Assembly: GCA_948567375.1 (NCBI GenBank)
Contig: OX419761.1
Location: 46,626,501-46,690,500 of the forward strand
DNA from: Lunularia cruciata
Lineage: Eukaryota > Streptophyta > Marchantiopsida > Lunulariales > Lunulariaceae
Length of the DNA: 64,000 nt
Direction: 5' to 3'
The number at the start of each line of letters is the position of its first letter. Position 1 is the stretch's first letter. The position numbers and the translations under genes were made by a program. Positions 35,482-48,855 of this stretch are shown here, piece after piece. The notes under the pieces were generated by a model, which made no database searches, was not told where the DNA came from, and worked only from the letters and a program-made list of their open reading frames with translations.

Positions 35482-35715
35482 TGTGCAATCCATAGGAGAA
35501 CAATCACACTAAACTATGCTTCTTGTGATGCTCCGTTATTTTGGAGACTGTCCGGGCTTGTATACCTCCAATAATTTGCGGAACTTGAATATTTTAGATG
35601 TAGTAAGGCAAATTTCTCATTTCGATATTGTCGGAGTCTAGTCTCGTTCTTACCCTTTTCGTCCCTTCCTGTACGGCGTGACGGGCCCTTCCCATCCTCC
35701 GTGTTTGCTACGCGG
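35482..35715 (+). repeat. dispersed repeat copy (pair with 61425-61655)
   Basis: Shares, in the same order and orientation, words with 61425-61655: TGCAAT-CATAGGAGA-CAATCACACTA, ATGCTTCTT, GATGCTCC, CAGATTTCTCAT or a variant, and a CCCATCCTCC/CCCATGCTTC end. Weaker copies are near 45245-45370 and 19835-19950. It carries no coding content. It resembles an unclassified interspersed repeat or TE fragment. Confidence 0.55.
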
Positions 35716-35990
35716 TAGCCATCTCCACGGGACACATCACACATCTCCATCGGTGACCGTAACTACAGAATGTAAAATGTAAGAAGGGATGTAGGATGGA
35801 CAGACGGGAAATGTTCCCGTCCAAGAGTTTGAACATTTCCCGCGCTCCGAAGGAAAAGCATTTCGACAAGTGATAGTGAATTCGCGCTTATGAGCTTGAA
35901 CCGCTTGCTATTTGCGCATCTTTGCATCTCGTCGCCAATTGAGGGAGTAAAGAATCTAGTGAGGCTTTCTTTTGGGTTCATTGGACGAAA

Positions 35991-38900
35991 ATGGCTAGCG
36001 AAGATGAGGATTTAGAACTGTTGCTGTCGATGCAAGAAGACGAAGAGGCCGTTGTCCGCGGCACTCCACCTCCCTCGCCTGCTGTTGTCAAGGATCGCCC
36101 GGGTATGAACACCTCACGCTTCGTGCGGGAAATCAATTGGAAGTTTTAAACCTGCAATACCGCTCATCCTTGTTGCTCTTTGCAGGTTAATTGACGATTC
36201 TCAAATTATTTAATGTGCGGGCCTCAATTGTAACAGCTCATTTCCAGTAGTAATGTCTACGCCTCAAGCCAGGCATCAGCTCGAGACACAGAACGTATTA
36301 TCAATTCTTTGAATTGCTGGTGTCAACTACAAAGTATAGCTCGAATTATGTGGGTAATCGGAGTTTTGTCGCATAATTGTGAGAGATAACAATTCAAACA
36401 GCTTAAATGATTATGCTGAACTTACAAGCTCTTGGTCCCTTCTCCTTTGGGAAGTGAGGAGAGAAGAAGCAGGAGGTTTTTACAGCCAAACGGCGGATCC
36501 AGCAGCTTTGGTTGAAGTCGAGGGTTCTACTTTTAGTACAAGGATGGCAGAGATAACGTCTAGCTTTGCTGCAAGGTTCAAGGGAAATTCCTCCAGCACG
36601 AGAGTCCAAAAGTCCAATGCTCAAGGGCAAATTGATGTTTCCTCCTCAACAATTTCCAGCAATTTTCGCAGAAAACCATCGGGCACGACGAATGGACTAG
36701 GTACATCTGCAACACAATATTTCCCGCAGTATCTTCGGTATAGGCATTATTAAGGACGATTAGAATATCAGTAACGATAATCATATTGCAGTTTCTGCAA
36801 ACATGGATGTTCCAAATCTGTGAAAATTCGAATTGGGTTAGGGCCCGTAACGCTGTAACGCTCTCTAAGTACGGAAGATGGTTGAGGGTTGTCTACCGTG
36901 AAACTAGTTGATTGTCTGCTGCATGCTGGAGCCTGTTTCTCCACGCGAAATATCTCTCAAACAACACGAGAGCGAGTTTGTATTCTTGTTTTCTAAGACA
37001 CTTATCTTGTTACCTTTTCATCAAGAGCTGATTGTACGTTCTTCTCATCAGTGCTGCATGGAGTATTGCAATTTGAGGAGTACTTAGGCCTGGTTTCTTT
37101 GAAGGCACTCAATCAGGGCTTCACATCAAAGATTCTCCAAAAATTAACATGGAGATAGCTATCTGTGACTATTTGTCATTAAAGTAGCGTGTTGTGTCAT
37201 CAGCGTACCGCACTCATATATGGGCTTCAACTAAGATCTTAACTTTGTAGACTCTCTCGCTATTGGACCTTTTACTGTTCCCACTTGCAACCATTCTCGT
37301 TGTCTCTGTTAGTCATGTTTTTGGTAGAAAAACTAACAGAACATTCCAGCTCTGAGGTGTGTCTTGGGAGGATGAGCATCCAACCGATGGAAGGTTGACT
37401 CCAGCTCGTAATAATGCAGGTTACTGTTCAGACGATGATAGTTCGAAATCAAAGAATTCTGTCAGTATGGATGCATTCAAGGAAGTTGTTAAGAACACTC
37501 TGAATGTCGAAGCCAATAAGCTGCCACGTGCAAATCCAAAGCAGGAGTTCCAACAAACGACCTCCATCAGCAGCATAGATGTCGAGTTCTTTTCCGGTCT
37601 CAAAATCAAGTAGGTCTTAGGAGCTACACCGTTACTGGAACCCTTGTTTCTATAACCATCAGAGGAGCTCTAATTTGTTGAGTAATTCGATGTTCGTGCA
37701 GTCGCTCAAAGACACAATGTTGTCTTAATTTAGTTGCATGGTTTCTGAGAGCGACACCTTACACCTGTTGTGCATTCGCAGAAATCGTTTGCTCCCTCCA
37801 GCCGAGGTGTACCATAAACTCCAAGACTTGCGATTTGTGAGGCTACCCGCTATCAAGTGAGAATACTCGCTTGAATTATGGAAGTTGTTTATGGTTTTGG
37901 TGTATCCTACTTAATTTGGAACTCATGGTACATTGGTTATGCGTCAAGCAACCTCACGTCTATAGAAGTCAACAGAAGCTCAATCTCCCGCTAGATATGT
38001 GTCTATTATACCGGATAGTGTTGAGAAGTAATTACATCCGACATGCTCAAGGTCTCAGTTCAAAATTTGCAATGCCAAGAGAGGTTTGGCATACGGTGGT
38101 TGCTGGCTTATTTGATGTAATATCAGCCTCCTAAGATGATAGCTTTTGACTTTTGCCCCCTTTGAACTCTCATAGGATGGCAAGTGAGTGTGGAAAGTTT
38201 GCTGGTTCGTGGGCAACTGCTGGTATTCTAGTTGAGAAGGGACAGCCCCGTCAAAGTTCAGCAGGAAAGAATTTCGTGATATGGAAGCTCGGAACTTTGG
38301 ATAGTAGGGTGGTTTCAGTCTTCCTCTTTGGGGATGCTTACAAGGTTCATTGGAAAGAGCAGCCGGGCACCATTTTGGCCGTACTTAGCGCGAGTATACG
38401 CGCTGACCCGAAGGTAAATGATTGGTTCTTTGTTGCCTGTCATCTCCGCACTCCATTTGCTACAATGGTCCAATACTGAAAATTTGTCTTTCGCAACTTG
38501 TTTCTGTGTCTTTGTTAGACCAAAGTGCCATCACTGAGTGTCTTCCACTGCGACCAACTCATGGTACTGGGGACTTCAGCGAATTTCGCGATGTGCAGGG
38601 GCACACGTAAGGATGGGACTAGCTGTACCGTGGCCATCGACAAGTGAGTCAAGTATATCTTCCGTCGAGCATATTGTATCTGCGCTGCTACATCTATACG
38701 TATAGTAAACGTGTCTTTCCGTGCAAAGGTCAACTGCTATGAATCTGCGATGAGTTGTCTGCTTTTGATGATATTCTCATTCATTTTGTAGTTGTCCTCT
38801 TCTCTCTGTGCAGGCGATTGCATGGCGAATATTGCCAGTATCATCTTGGGGTAAGAGCCATCTCATTATATTTTCTCATATATGTTACTCCTTTCTGCGT

Positions 38901-40408
38901 ACTAAACCAGCTATCTAAGCGTCAATTTTGATCTAGTAAGTTGTTTGGCGCAACTGCAGGCACAGCAACAGAAATACAAGACGAAAAGGCCAGAATTGAG
39001 TGGGGGGTATGGGCTTGAGAAATTCGCGCTTGCGTTCGGGTTACTTGCAGCAGATATCTACATAGAGGGTTTTGATGATTGACAAATCATATTCAGTTCA
39101 AATCCGGTTTTCCTCTTGTTTTTGATCTGCTCTGTAATAAATCAAAGTATCTGGAAAGGTCTTTGTACCGGAAGGTCTAATTTGGTGGAGACGACTCTCT
39201 CGTTCATGTAGGAAGATGGCGATAGTTGGTCCTGGATATGAGAGGGGGCACATCAAACGGAAGCACTTCAACAGTCCCGAGAAGGAAATTATTTTTTCCA
39301 AGCCTCTGAAAACCGTTTCGTCCTCCCAGATGAAAACAATGTTGAGGTATATAAAATTTGCAGAATTGAGGCATAATCGATATATTTTGCATTAATCGAT
39401 TGATTCCCTTGAAGTGCTATACATGGAGGAAAAAGTACAAACCTCATGCCCTGAAAGTTGGTGGTGGATTTTGAGCAGTGACGAAAAATTCACAAGCAAG
39501 AACTACTCTCAAGGCAAAAGATTTCTGGAAACCATGGCTGAGAGGGTAGATGGTAAGTTTATGCGAGCTGGCTTTGACAGAGTAGTACCCGCTGCACGTC
39601 TTGCCTTGTCGCAGACGTGGCTAACCATGTATGATGGTTTTCTCTAATAACGTCGATTACTACTTACATACTACTTACTACTGGCATCGAGCAAGTTGAT
39701 TACAGATTATCTTGGTCTGAGTAAGTTCAAGATACATCACAGATTAGCTAATCTTCTATGCAAAATCTATGAATTGAGTCAGATCAAATTTTCGTATCTT
39801 CTCTCTGCCTACTGAATAGTGTGATCGCCATTTGTTTGTTCATCTGTACTGTTCCATCGATCATTTGGCGACGAACTAGAACTCATTGCAAAACATTTAT
39901 TCATTACCGGTTCGTATCCATCCGCTGACAAAATTATAGCTTTCTCTCCATATGACTTATCCAGATGGTGTTGGTTCCAGGAAAGACGAAGCGTCCTATG
40001 CTAGGGGCATTCAACCGGGCTACCTCAGCTTCTAAGGAGGCAGCTGACAGGTCAGTACCCAATAAAAAGAAAAATGACCATTATGAGTATTTCATGGTTA
40101 TTTTGAGATACCCTTATCCCTCCTGCGCTTCGCTGGCCTCACAAACAAGTGTGACTAATTTAACTAGTTGTGTACCTTGCAGGACTCACTTAGTTGGTAA
40201 GCCAAAACATGTAGACCTTCTGAAAGCGCAGCTCACTACCTCCAGGGAGAAGCCTAAGAGCAAAAGTGAAATGCATTCTGCAGCTCCTCCCTCTAGAGAA
40301 AATTCGGGCACTGAACGTGTTAGAACGAAAAGGGCTTTTGTAGGAAATTCCCAGTCTGATGACGAGGAGATGGAGATCGACTGGAGTGATGGTCCAGACG
40401 ACGAGATG
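35991..40408 (+). CDS. MCM10: MCM10 replication factor (12 exons placed; 3' end unresolved)
   Basis: MCM10 is a nuclear scaffold that binds DNA, the MCM2-7 helicase and DNA polymerase alpha during origin firing and fork progression. Exons placed by phase and splice sites: 35991-36102, 36473-36700, 37357-37609, 37782-37856, 38176-38413, 38519-38643, 38814-38850, 38960-39006, 39212-39346, 39479-39552, 39981-40050, 40183-40408 (540 codons). The start is the ATG opening MASEDEDLELLLSMQED, an acidic N-terminus. Exons 4-6 encode the OB fold (NRLLPPAEVY, CGKFAGSWATAGILV, IWKLGTLD, VFLFGDAY). Exons 6-7 encode the CCCH zinc finger (CRGTRKDGTSC, GEYCQYH). Then come a basic AQQQKYKTKRPELSGG, NSPEKEIIFSKPL, YSQGKRFLETMAE and an acidic DDEEMEIDWSDGPDDEM end. 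No convincing final exon follows, so the C-terminus is open. Exons 3 and 10 use acceptors that could shift by a few bases. Confidence 0.87.
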
Positions 40409-43364
40409 GTACGTGCCTAATTTTGGCCAAAGGTTGATTGCAACAGCAGTTTCAATTTTGTCTTGGGGTCATATGTATCCAACGCATGACAATGAGGTTG
40501 CAAGGACTCCACACGGGTGCAACTTAGGAGCACGAGCGTTGCTCCAGACCAGTCTGTCTAACTTTCATATGCATTGGCAGGTATACGCTTGGTCAGGATT
40601 CTCAAACGCTAAGGGTATGATACTCCTCCCAAGCGTTCTGATGTTTGCCATCTTGTCACTTTAAAGCTTGTTACATGACTAGATTCGAGGGGTGTCGTTC
40701 AAACTTCTGTCCTAGCTGTACTAATTATATTGAAGGTGGGAAGTTGTTGAGTGCCCTGACAGTTTTTGTAATCTCACAGTTCCGTCGGCGCAGCATTCAT
40801 AGCTGCGGTGCAATTCAACCTCTTCAGCACTTGCTACTAGCTACATTTAGAACTTGAGCAACCTGAAGTTGAGAACGTGCACGTCATGATCTTCATCAAG
40901 AGGTATTTTCTGCCTTCTTGTGGATCATGCATGTATTCTTCGAGGTTTATGGATTTCACAAAAATAAGCGCCTACATTATGTCAAGTTTTAACCATAGAG
41001 CTGTTAGAGGATTTCCAACTCCTCGTCGGCGGCCACTGTAGTGAATTAGTCAAGCTCGTTATCAAATAATCCATGCAGGCCTCACAGAGATGCTGCAAGA
41101 GGGATTGCTATTTCGGTTAGATACTGGAAGCTGTGATCCATCGACTGCACTTGGCTTAAGGATTAATTACCCACGTCAGACTGTTGGGTTTGTCATCTGG
41201 CATGTGGGCTGCCAGCTGGGTCCACAGGTCATCGTTCGAGGAATAGTATATACCTTACTTTGCTGCAGTCTCTGGGTTTATTCAAAGACTGCTAGACTCA
41301 GTCCCAAGATTTGGTTTATAATGCGTATGCGTCTCCTCCAAAGTTGTCTACGTTTATGGGTTCTTTATCTCGTCCCAGATACCTTTTCCTGAAGCGTTAC
41401 GTTGCCTTCTGCACGTAATCTCACGGCTCGGTTCGACAGCAGAATTCTACTTCTTACTTCCAGATGACTTTCATGCGTTGTTTCTCTTAGTTCTTATTTT
41501 GATCATCTCTTCCGTCTTGTTTTGTATCGTAGATCGGATTTCGATCGCTAACCAAAATGGGCTTTCGGAGGACCGGACCTACATAAGACGAAGAGCGAAG
41601 AAACGCGTGTGACGTTCGTGCCTTGGAAGCTCAGCGTTAAGAGTCGGGGCAAGCGAAGAGCACCCAAGAGTGCTGAAAGAAGCTCTCTGCCAACGAGATG
41701 CCCCGAGAGGCACGGTGTCAATTCCGGAGAGGTTGTCTTCGCTTTGCGCTTGGATAAAGAAGGCTTTTAAAGCACTCTGCAGCAAAAAACTGGCAGAAAC
41801 TCGGCTGAATCAAGCAGAATACTTTATTTCACGAAACTCGGTTACGATTCTAAGTGTCATTCTAAGTGATTTCAGAAAATGATTATCATTCACTCAAGCT
41901 TGGTTTAGGGCAAATCAATTGAACTAGCCAATCTCGAAAGCACCGTAGGGCCTTTCTGTTAGTAACGGCAGGAGTAATGGTTCTATTGCGTGGACGGCGG
42001 AAGACTAGTAATTTTGCGCCTACGCAGGCCCGTCAATCATAGAAAAGTTGCATGATGCCCGGGGTTTGAAGGGGCTCTTCACAGGGGATATCCTTGTGTT
42101 CTGGATAGGCTGGGTGTACTCTTTCTACGATTATGTTTACATACATAATCAGCATGGTCATCTACGCTCTCCTTGATGTCTTTCTCGGCAAGTGCCTTAA
42201 ATCAGGATAGTGTGATTTTGATGTCCCAATTCAAGCGTCTATCTCGCGCGACCTCTCTTGAAGTTCGAGTGGCCTGCTCCTGATAATTTCCAATAAGTAC
42301 AGTACCGTTATCAACACATGAACAGCATGTAGTATCTTGTGATTTATCCCGCCTCCTATTGTTGCCAGCCAGCTTGCAGCTAGATTACAGGCGGCTAACG
42401 TGATGTTCCATGCTTGTGGCCCGCATGTATGCAGAGAGGACCAGTTAGACTGTTATGTTAGTACACCGGGTTTTTGGATGACCGAAAGTGGAGGTAAGTC
42501 ACTCCTCACAAACACGACATTGCTTACACCCCCGAAATATATCACAACCAGATATCTTTGCCTTTTAGACCCAATATGGACGATTAACCAATCCGAATGA
42601 ATCAATCGTGTCTTAACTATTTTCCGAATTAAAAGCCAAGTATCGAGCCAAGTATCGAGTATCTCCCACTGCACCCGGTGGGAGATTCATGTATCGTCCG
42701 TGCTCATTACTTGCTTATGCCTGCCTCGACAGCAGAAGAACTTGTATCCGTCCAGTTGTTGGATCACCAAACGTGATCCTTGATGCACTCGTAACTTCTC
42801 AATGCACCTTCTTTGCGCTCTTGATCGAGCCGCAACTTGAATTCTTGAAATAATCATGTGCTCCGCTTTCTGGGAGGAAAGTCCAGGTTCGCTTGCATGA
42901 GCTTCCCAGGGAATTCTTCCGAATACATGTATGAGATTCCCGTCAAAAGAGAGTTTGTGGTGATAATCCAGCCTTCCGCCCGGTACGTTACAGCGTACCT
43001 TTGTAAGGTAGCTCACACGACATTTGTGGACCTTTTGCTTTAGTTAGTGAAACACCAAGAGTCTCGGCTACGCTCTTGCATCGACATTGCATACCTACGC
43101 GTTCCACATTCCCGTAAACTGCCATCTCAATCATGTCCAGCTCCTTATCTGCTTCGTATGCAGACCCACTTATTAGCAGTCAAATAACAAATAAGTACTT
43201 GAGGACATCCACACCAACGCACCCCTGAATCCATGATCAAAATTCAACGCTTTCCGTTTGGTTGCATCCGTGAAGTTATGTAAGACTTCGCTGCTCCTGC
43301 TTATATCGGATGTATAGACATCTATCATTAGACTTTTAAGAAACTTTTGGCCCGAAGTAAAAGT
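40409..43364. other. MCM10 3' region and spacer, no further gene recognised
   Basis: A good donor (GTACGTG) follows 40408, so at least one more MCM10 exon should lie here. Candidates starting near 40503 or 40582 give short, unremarkable tails and cannot be decided. Open stretches at 41090-41392, 41670-41882 and 42687-43016 (minus) resemble nothing I know. Confidence 0.4.
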
Positions 43365-44086
43365 TTACTGAACTACCCAGAGAACATAATGCCTGCTCTC
43401 TCTCTCTCTATCTCCATATGAAGCAACAAGCATCGGCGGAAAATTACCTCCAAATTTTATGTCACAAGACAATTGCCGGAGATCTTGCTTGCCAAGGCCG
43501 TCTTTGTTGCTCTTCAACCGATTGACTCGTGATTGAAGTATTTGGCAGTTACTGACATCAGTCTCGCCACCTTTCCGATGAAATTGCCAAGTTCCGCACA
43601 AATTTTCCAACGTCGTGATCAGAGTAGGGTTTAAGGGTTAGTCAGATTTAAAATCTCGACGTCCATACACCGGATCTACAAAGCCAGAATGAATTTCAGT
43701 CGAGATCTAGGGTTTAATGTTCACTACCGTGGAGCCAGCAAGATGGAAAAGGAAACGGAAGAATGATGACAATTTCGGAGCGAGCTACGTTGAGTTCCAA
43801 TCATTGGCAGGCTAATAGTTCACGGATAGAGACCTTTGGAGTAGGGCTGGATATGATCATACTCATAACAAAGGCATCCTTCGCAACGGGTTAAGCGACG
43901 ACAGACAATGTTGCCAGCAGTGTCCTTACGCCACCGCTCAGGATGTCTCCCCGGGATGACCTCGGCCTTTTGCCAGCACGAATTGCGCATTTTCTCATCG
44001 AAGATCCGTAGCTTCTTTGGAATTTTTCCACCTTTTTCGTTTCTGTCAGCTGAATCGACTACTGGATACTCCTCCAAGCTCTCCAT
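43365..44086 (-). CDS. small HNH nuclease-domain protein (two exons)
   Basis: Plant family of short proteins with an HNH (His-Asn-His) metal-dependent nuclease fold. The substrate is unknown. Exon 1 is 44086-43834 and exon 2 is 43570-43365 on the minus strand, 152 residues, joined in phase 1 (donor GGTCTC, acceptor GGAAAG). Exon 1 ends with WRKDTAGNIVCRRLTRC, then C.C, then EYDHIQPYSKG. The Cys pattern C-x5-C-x2-C-x-C suggests a zinc site, and Asp-His of YDH is the first catalytic position. Exon 2 gives GGETDVSNCQILQSRVNRLKS, the Asn and helix of the fold, and ends at TAA after ASYGDRERESRH. An Arabidopsis protein annotated as HNH endonuclease (At3g47490, from memory) has the same motif order. 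Other plant members continue past the VYGD/SYGD position. Here the sequence diverges into a GA-repeat-derived tail, so a different last exon is possible. The upstream region toward 44450 is AT-rich. Confidence 0.85.
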
Positions 44087-47000
44087 CCTGCCCTACCTGC
44101 AACAAGCTTTCAACAACAACTGAGATACATCGCACAAAATTACGAAATTGTACAAGCTAAGCTTTGTACTTATATCAACAACCACTGTCACACTCAAGAA
44201 ACATTCAAAATTCTACCCCAACTCTTTCAGGGTTCCGTTACAGTTCATTACCTTCGCACTCTCAACGTGTAAGTACCAAACTTTGTCTGAGCTGACAAAA
44301 CTTGTAAGACAGAAGAAGGAACTTCGTATGTGACATACGAAGTCTGTCAGCACACGGAAGTTCGAGAACAGAAGAGAAGTCAAAATCTGTTGTAGTGTGA
44401 AGTTTGGACTATTAGACAGCAGAAGTCGAGTCCGCATCTTCACTTGACTTGTTTAGTGCGTGCAACGATGAACAGCTCAGTTATTATGAAAATATAGTAC
44501 TAATTCATTTTACTAGTTGGTTGCCGTTGAATCTCTCTAGTTGCGAGGAATATAGGTTTTTACATTATTTTTAAAATTAGATTAGATAAAGAAGTAAAAT
44601 TTATAAATTTTGGGTACAATAAAAATTTTTTTAATTTTTTTTAATTAAATAGTAAACTAAAAAATATTATTATTATAAAAATATTATCTATGAATAAATA
44701 TTTTACATAAAATTAACAATAAAAATACTTTTAAGATAAAATAAAATTATATTTAAAATAAATATAGAATTTTAAAATGAAATATTTTGATATTTTAAAA
44801 ATATATTTTATTTTCAAGTTAAATATGTTAACTGTATGGAAAATAATATTTTAATAATATATATTTATTAAGTAAATATAATAAATAATTTTTAAATAAA
44901 ATTTATTATAAAAAAATTAAAATCATATAAATAAATACTGTTAAAAAATTGTCTTGATATATAAAAGAAAAAAAATCTATTCTTTAGATAAAATAACATT
45001 TAAAAACTTTATAATTTAATTTTTATTTATTTAATAATTTAAACTTTCAAAAGTAATTTATAAATTTTAAAAATATTTTAAACTTTATTCTATTAAAAAT
45101 ATTTTAAAATAAAACTTTTGATTATGTATACTATTCCCATCCATTCATAATAATAATATAATTCACCTATCCATATTAATAATATAAACTGATTCGCGAC
45201 CAAACCAAATCTATTCATGGAGAGTTCATATTAACTTTATAATATATTATCGTAGGTGCGATAGTGCAGATTTCTCATACAGAACTCCATTAGGGCTTAG
45301 CACAATGTTACCTCTTTTTCTCTCACTTGTATGGCTTGGTGTGGTCTTCACATCCTTCATCTTTGCTACGCAATTGCTTTTACTTTAAAATATATTACTG
45401 ATAAATATAAATATCTAAATTTGCTAATTGTTGCTATATTGAACAAGGACTCCCCCTGTGGAGCACGCGATTATCTTGTGCGCTGCTATTACGTTTCGAA
45501 GTATTCATCGTGAATTAGTTTTCTATTAAAGGTCAGATCGATTAAATTCAAGATTAAATTCAAGAAGAGAAATAAATGGTCAAATAGAACATGTGAATGA
45601 AAATACTTGACATTTCTCTTTTATATATAATTTATTTTTAATAGATGAATAGACTTTTGTTCCTTATTAGGAAAATAATAATCGGTTTATTTTTCTCTGG
45701 GTTCATTATATGAAAGGGAGAGAGTGTTAAACCGTCGATCCAAATATCACACTTTATTATAATTATAGAAAGGAAAGGCCTGAGAACTACTACTAAGATG
45801 ACGATTATCTCAACTTTTGAATGAATGCAATAATTGAAAAATGAATAAATAAATAATTATGATAATAAATAATAATTATCTATGGAGAAAAAATAATATT
45901 TGAAATTAAATTATTGAAATAATGTACACGAGAGATTTCTCTCTCCAGACTAAAACAAGATGAACATAAGTAGATACTCGATTTGGTTTCATAAAATTAA
46001 TTAAATTATCATTGGCTTACTATATGACTATGATCTGTATAGTGAATGATTTACTAAATAATAAAGTAAGGTTTTAAAATATAAAATATCTTAATTTTTA
46101 AAATAATATACTAGATAATAAATGTTGAAATTATGTAATATGAAAATAGAAACTAGAATAAATAAATAAATAGAATAAAATAACAATTATAATTAAATTT
46201 AAATTATAATCATGAAAATATTATCATAATGATTGCAGAATTTGTCAAATATATATAGAATATGAAATGAAAATCAGAATATTTTAAAAATAAAATAAAA
46301 TAAAAAAATCAAGGATGATCAAATAGGAAATTCCTATTAGTGATCTTGTTTATTCTGCCATTTACTAAACATATAAAATTCAAATTTTCTCTACTCCTTT
46401 GTTGTAGTTTTTGTAGGTATTATTTAAGTCAATAGTTTTGTTTCTCTCTATAAAGACTAATTAGCTCTTATAATCAACATGAAATATATTTTTGGTTCTT
46501 ATATAATACGTTTATCTCTTCAAAGAATATATATCCATATCTTTACTTTTAAATGAGATGTAAAACCTTAAACATTAGAAACTATGAATATGATGCTTTC
46601 ATTCATGTACATTATTCAACTTATCTTATATTTGATGATATTGTATTGTATATTCCAAATTTTGTATATTTAAATTCAAATATTTTTTTTTTTTATTTCA
46701 TTTCAAAATATATCATATAATTTATTTCATAAATATATTTAATTATGTATTATAATATTGAATTAATTTACATTTATCTAAAAAATAAATTTCAGGAAAT
46801 TTCAAGAAATTTCGAGACAGAAATTTAAGTTGAAAATTTTATTATGGGAGTAAAGAAAGTCTGAATTGGGTTTGCATTTTTATTCGATAAAGTTTGGGTG
46901 ATTATTCGGCCCAGAGTAGGAACAGTATTCCCTACTTTGCTTCTTTCAATGAAGAAGTTCTGATCCGTGGTCGGCAGGTCAGACGTTACACTAAATAATC

Positions 47001-48764
47001 TGTTTACATTGGGATACCTTGCTCTTTTTTTTCTGTGGCATCATATCTATTAAACCGTCATCATCACCGTCAGCTTTAGCCATTTGGACTGAACAAAATA
47101 TAAGTAGTGTAATTTTTTTATATGTATTATCTATAAAAGAATAAGAAGATCAGTACCATTTAATTTTTTTTAATGTCTTTTTAGCTAACAAGGAGACAAA
47201 TGAATTAAAGGACTAGAAAAATGGAGGTAAAATCATAAATCAGGATATATAATTTATTACATAGTGAAGATATTATAGCAAAAATATTAAGTATCTGAAT
47301 GATAACTTTTGTTTAATTCTATGATGAGCCATAAAGTGTAAACATAATTAATTTTTTAATAACAGTATAAATGTATACAGTTTTTCATACTTCTAATACT
47401 AAAGAGTTAAGTTCAATTGACAATATGGTGGTTTTAGATAATACTATTTTAAGTTAATTTAGAATCATTCTCTATATAAAACATATTTAAATTAGTTAGA
47501 GGATAATATAACTCTATAAAAATTTGTCATACTTTAGAATGCACATGTTCCTTTTTAAAATTTAAATGTATTTGAAGACTAGCTTGTACCCCTTTGTGAA
47601 GGATTGACCTCAAATATTATTCATCTTATCAAAATAAGCTCAATATTGAATTCCTATCTAACTTGTTTTTATGCTATCTGCTCTGTATTTTCCCATGACA
47701 TATCATATTTGTGTCTCAGTTGATAAATGGTATACGAAGAATAAGTTTCAATATTGGATAGTATTTGGAGGAAAAATAATAGCACTCTTACTCATAAATC
47801 TTTCCAATATCTTGACTAATAAGCCCGAATTTCCAATGGTACCGGATTTAGAGCGGTTTACATATAAATCTTCATATATATATATATACCAGAAAGTGTG
47901 TATATTGATTCATTCTAAATTTTAAATTCTAATTTACTATATCACCTGAGGATAGTGGATATAATTAGTATTATTTATCTTTGAAGAGGACTTGTAACTA
48001 ATTGTAATTTTGGTCACTTTACACTTGTTTGCTGCTTGAGAATGAGATCCTGATATATTTTCCATCTTTCTAAATATGAAAGTAATAATTTACGTTTCCC
48101 TTCAGAGGTACGAGTACAATTTAAACATACTTACCCAAGTTCTGAATATCAAATATGTAAGATTGGTGCTTCTAACACAATTTTCATAGCAACAAAATTT
48201 AAATAAAACTAGTATAAATGATCCAAATTACGAATCCTGATTATTTTTTTACCTCATGTGATAAATTTGGTCAAGTCATGATGCAAACTTTTCCATGGAC
48301 TCCACCTTGAAAATAGAGAGGAAGAAACAAATTGCTCTGGTTTTGTGGACATGAGATCTCAAAGGATTTGTCACCGAATAGGTTTGGTTAATTGCTTCTA
48401 TTAATAAATTAATTATTTATTTCAGTATCTCGTTATTTATTTTATAACATATATTATCATTTGTTGTCTATTCTCATTTAACTGGCGTAGAACAATACAC
48501 CGTTATTCGTTTTACTCTATTTTATATCTTACATTATCATTTGCTGTCTATCCTCATATACTTGTGGAGAAAAAAACATTTAATTTAATTTTATAGTTTA
48601 TAGTTTCTGCTATTTTCCTACGATTGGCTTAGAAAATACAGCTTTCTTATTGGTTTTGGTAAACCTAAGAGACAACTACACAATTTATCTAAAAGTGATA
48701 TTGCTTTGAAGACAACTACCTGGTATTCATTGAAATCGCTACCGTGAAAGCAACCGTGGCGAAT
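44087..48764. other. very AT-rich spacer
   Basis: About 4.5 kb dominated by A/T runs, especially 44560-45120 and 45830-46800, with an (AT)n microsatellite near 47874-47888. The segment 45245-45370 resembles the dispersed repeat at 35482 and 61425. No coding or RNA gene is seen. Confidence 0.5.
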
Positions 48765-48855
48765 GTCCCTCCGGGCGGGGACATCCGATAAAATTGGATC
48801 GATACAGGGAAGATTAGCACGGCCCTGCGCAAAGATGACAAGCACAAATCGAATG
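48765..48855 (+). ncRNA. U6 snRNA-like sequence, probably a pseudogene
   Basis: U6 is the catalytic RNA of the spliceosome, made by RNA polymerase III. The core matches the conserved plant RNA from memory: GACATCCGATAAAATTGG, GATACAG-GAAGATTAGCA, TGCGCAA-GATGACA and AAATCGA. Departures: the 5' stem has extra bases (CTCCGGGCGGGG), the invariant ACAGAGA box reads ACAGGGA, one C is lost before TGCGC, and the 3' end lacks the usual GGTCC and T-run. I find no clear upstream sequence element or TATA box at the expected spacing. It is therefore most likely a retro-copied or decayed U6. Confidence 0.8.

Noticed and set aside
42687-43016. 109-codon minus-strand frame
   Set aside because: No conserved motif; possibly part of the untranslated or intergenic region between MCM10 and the HNH gene.
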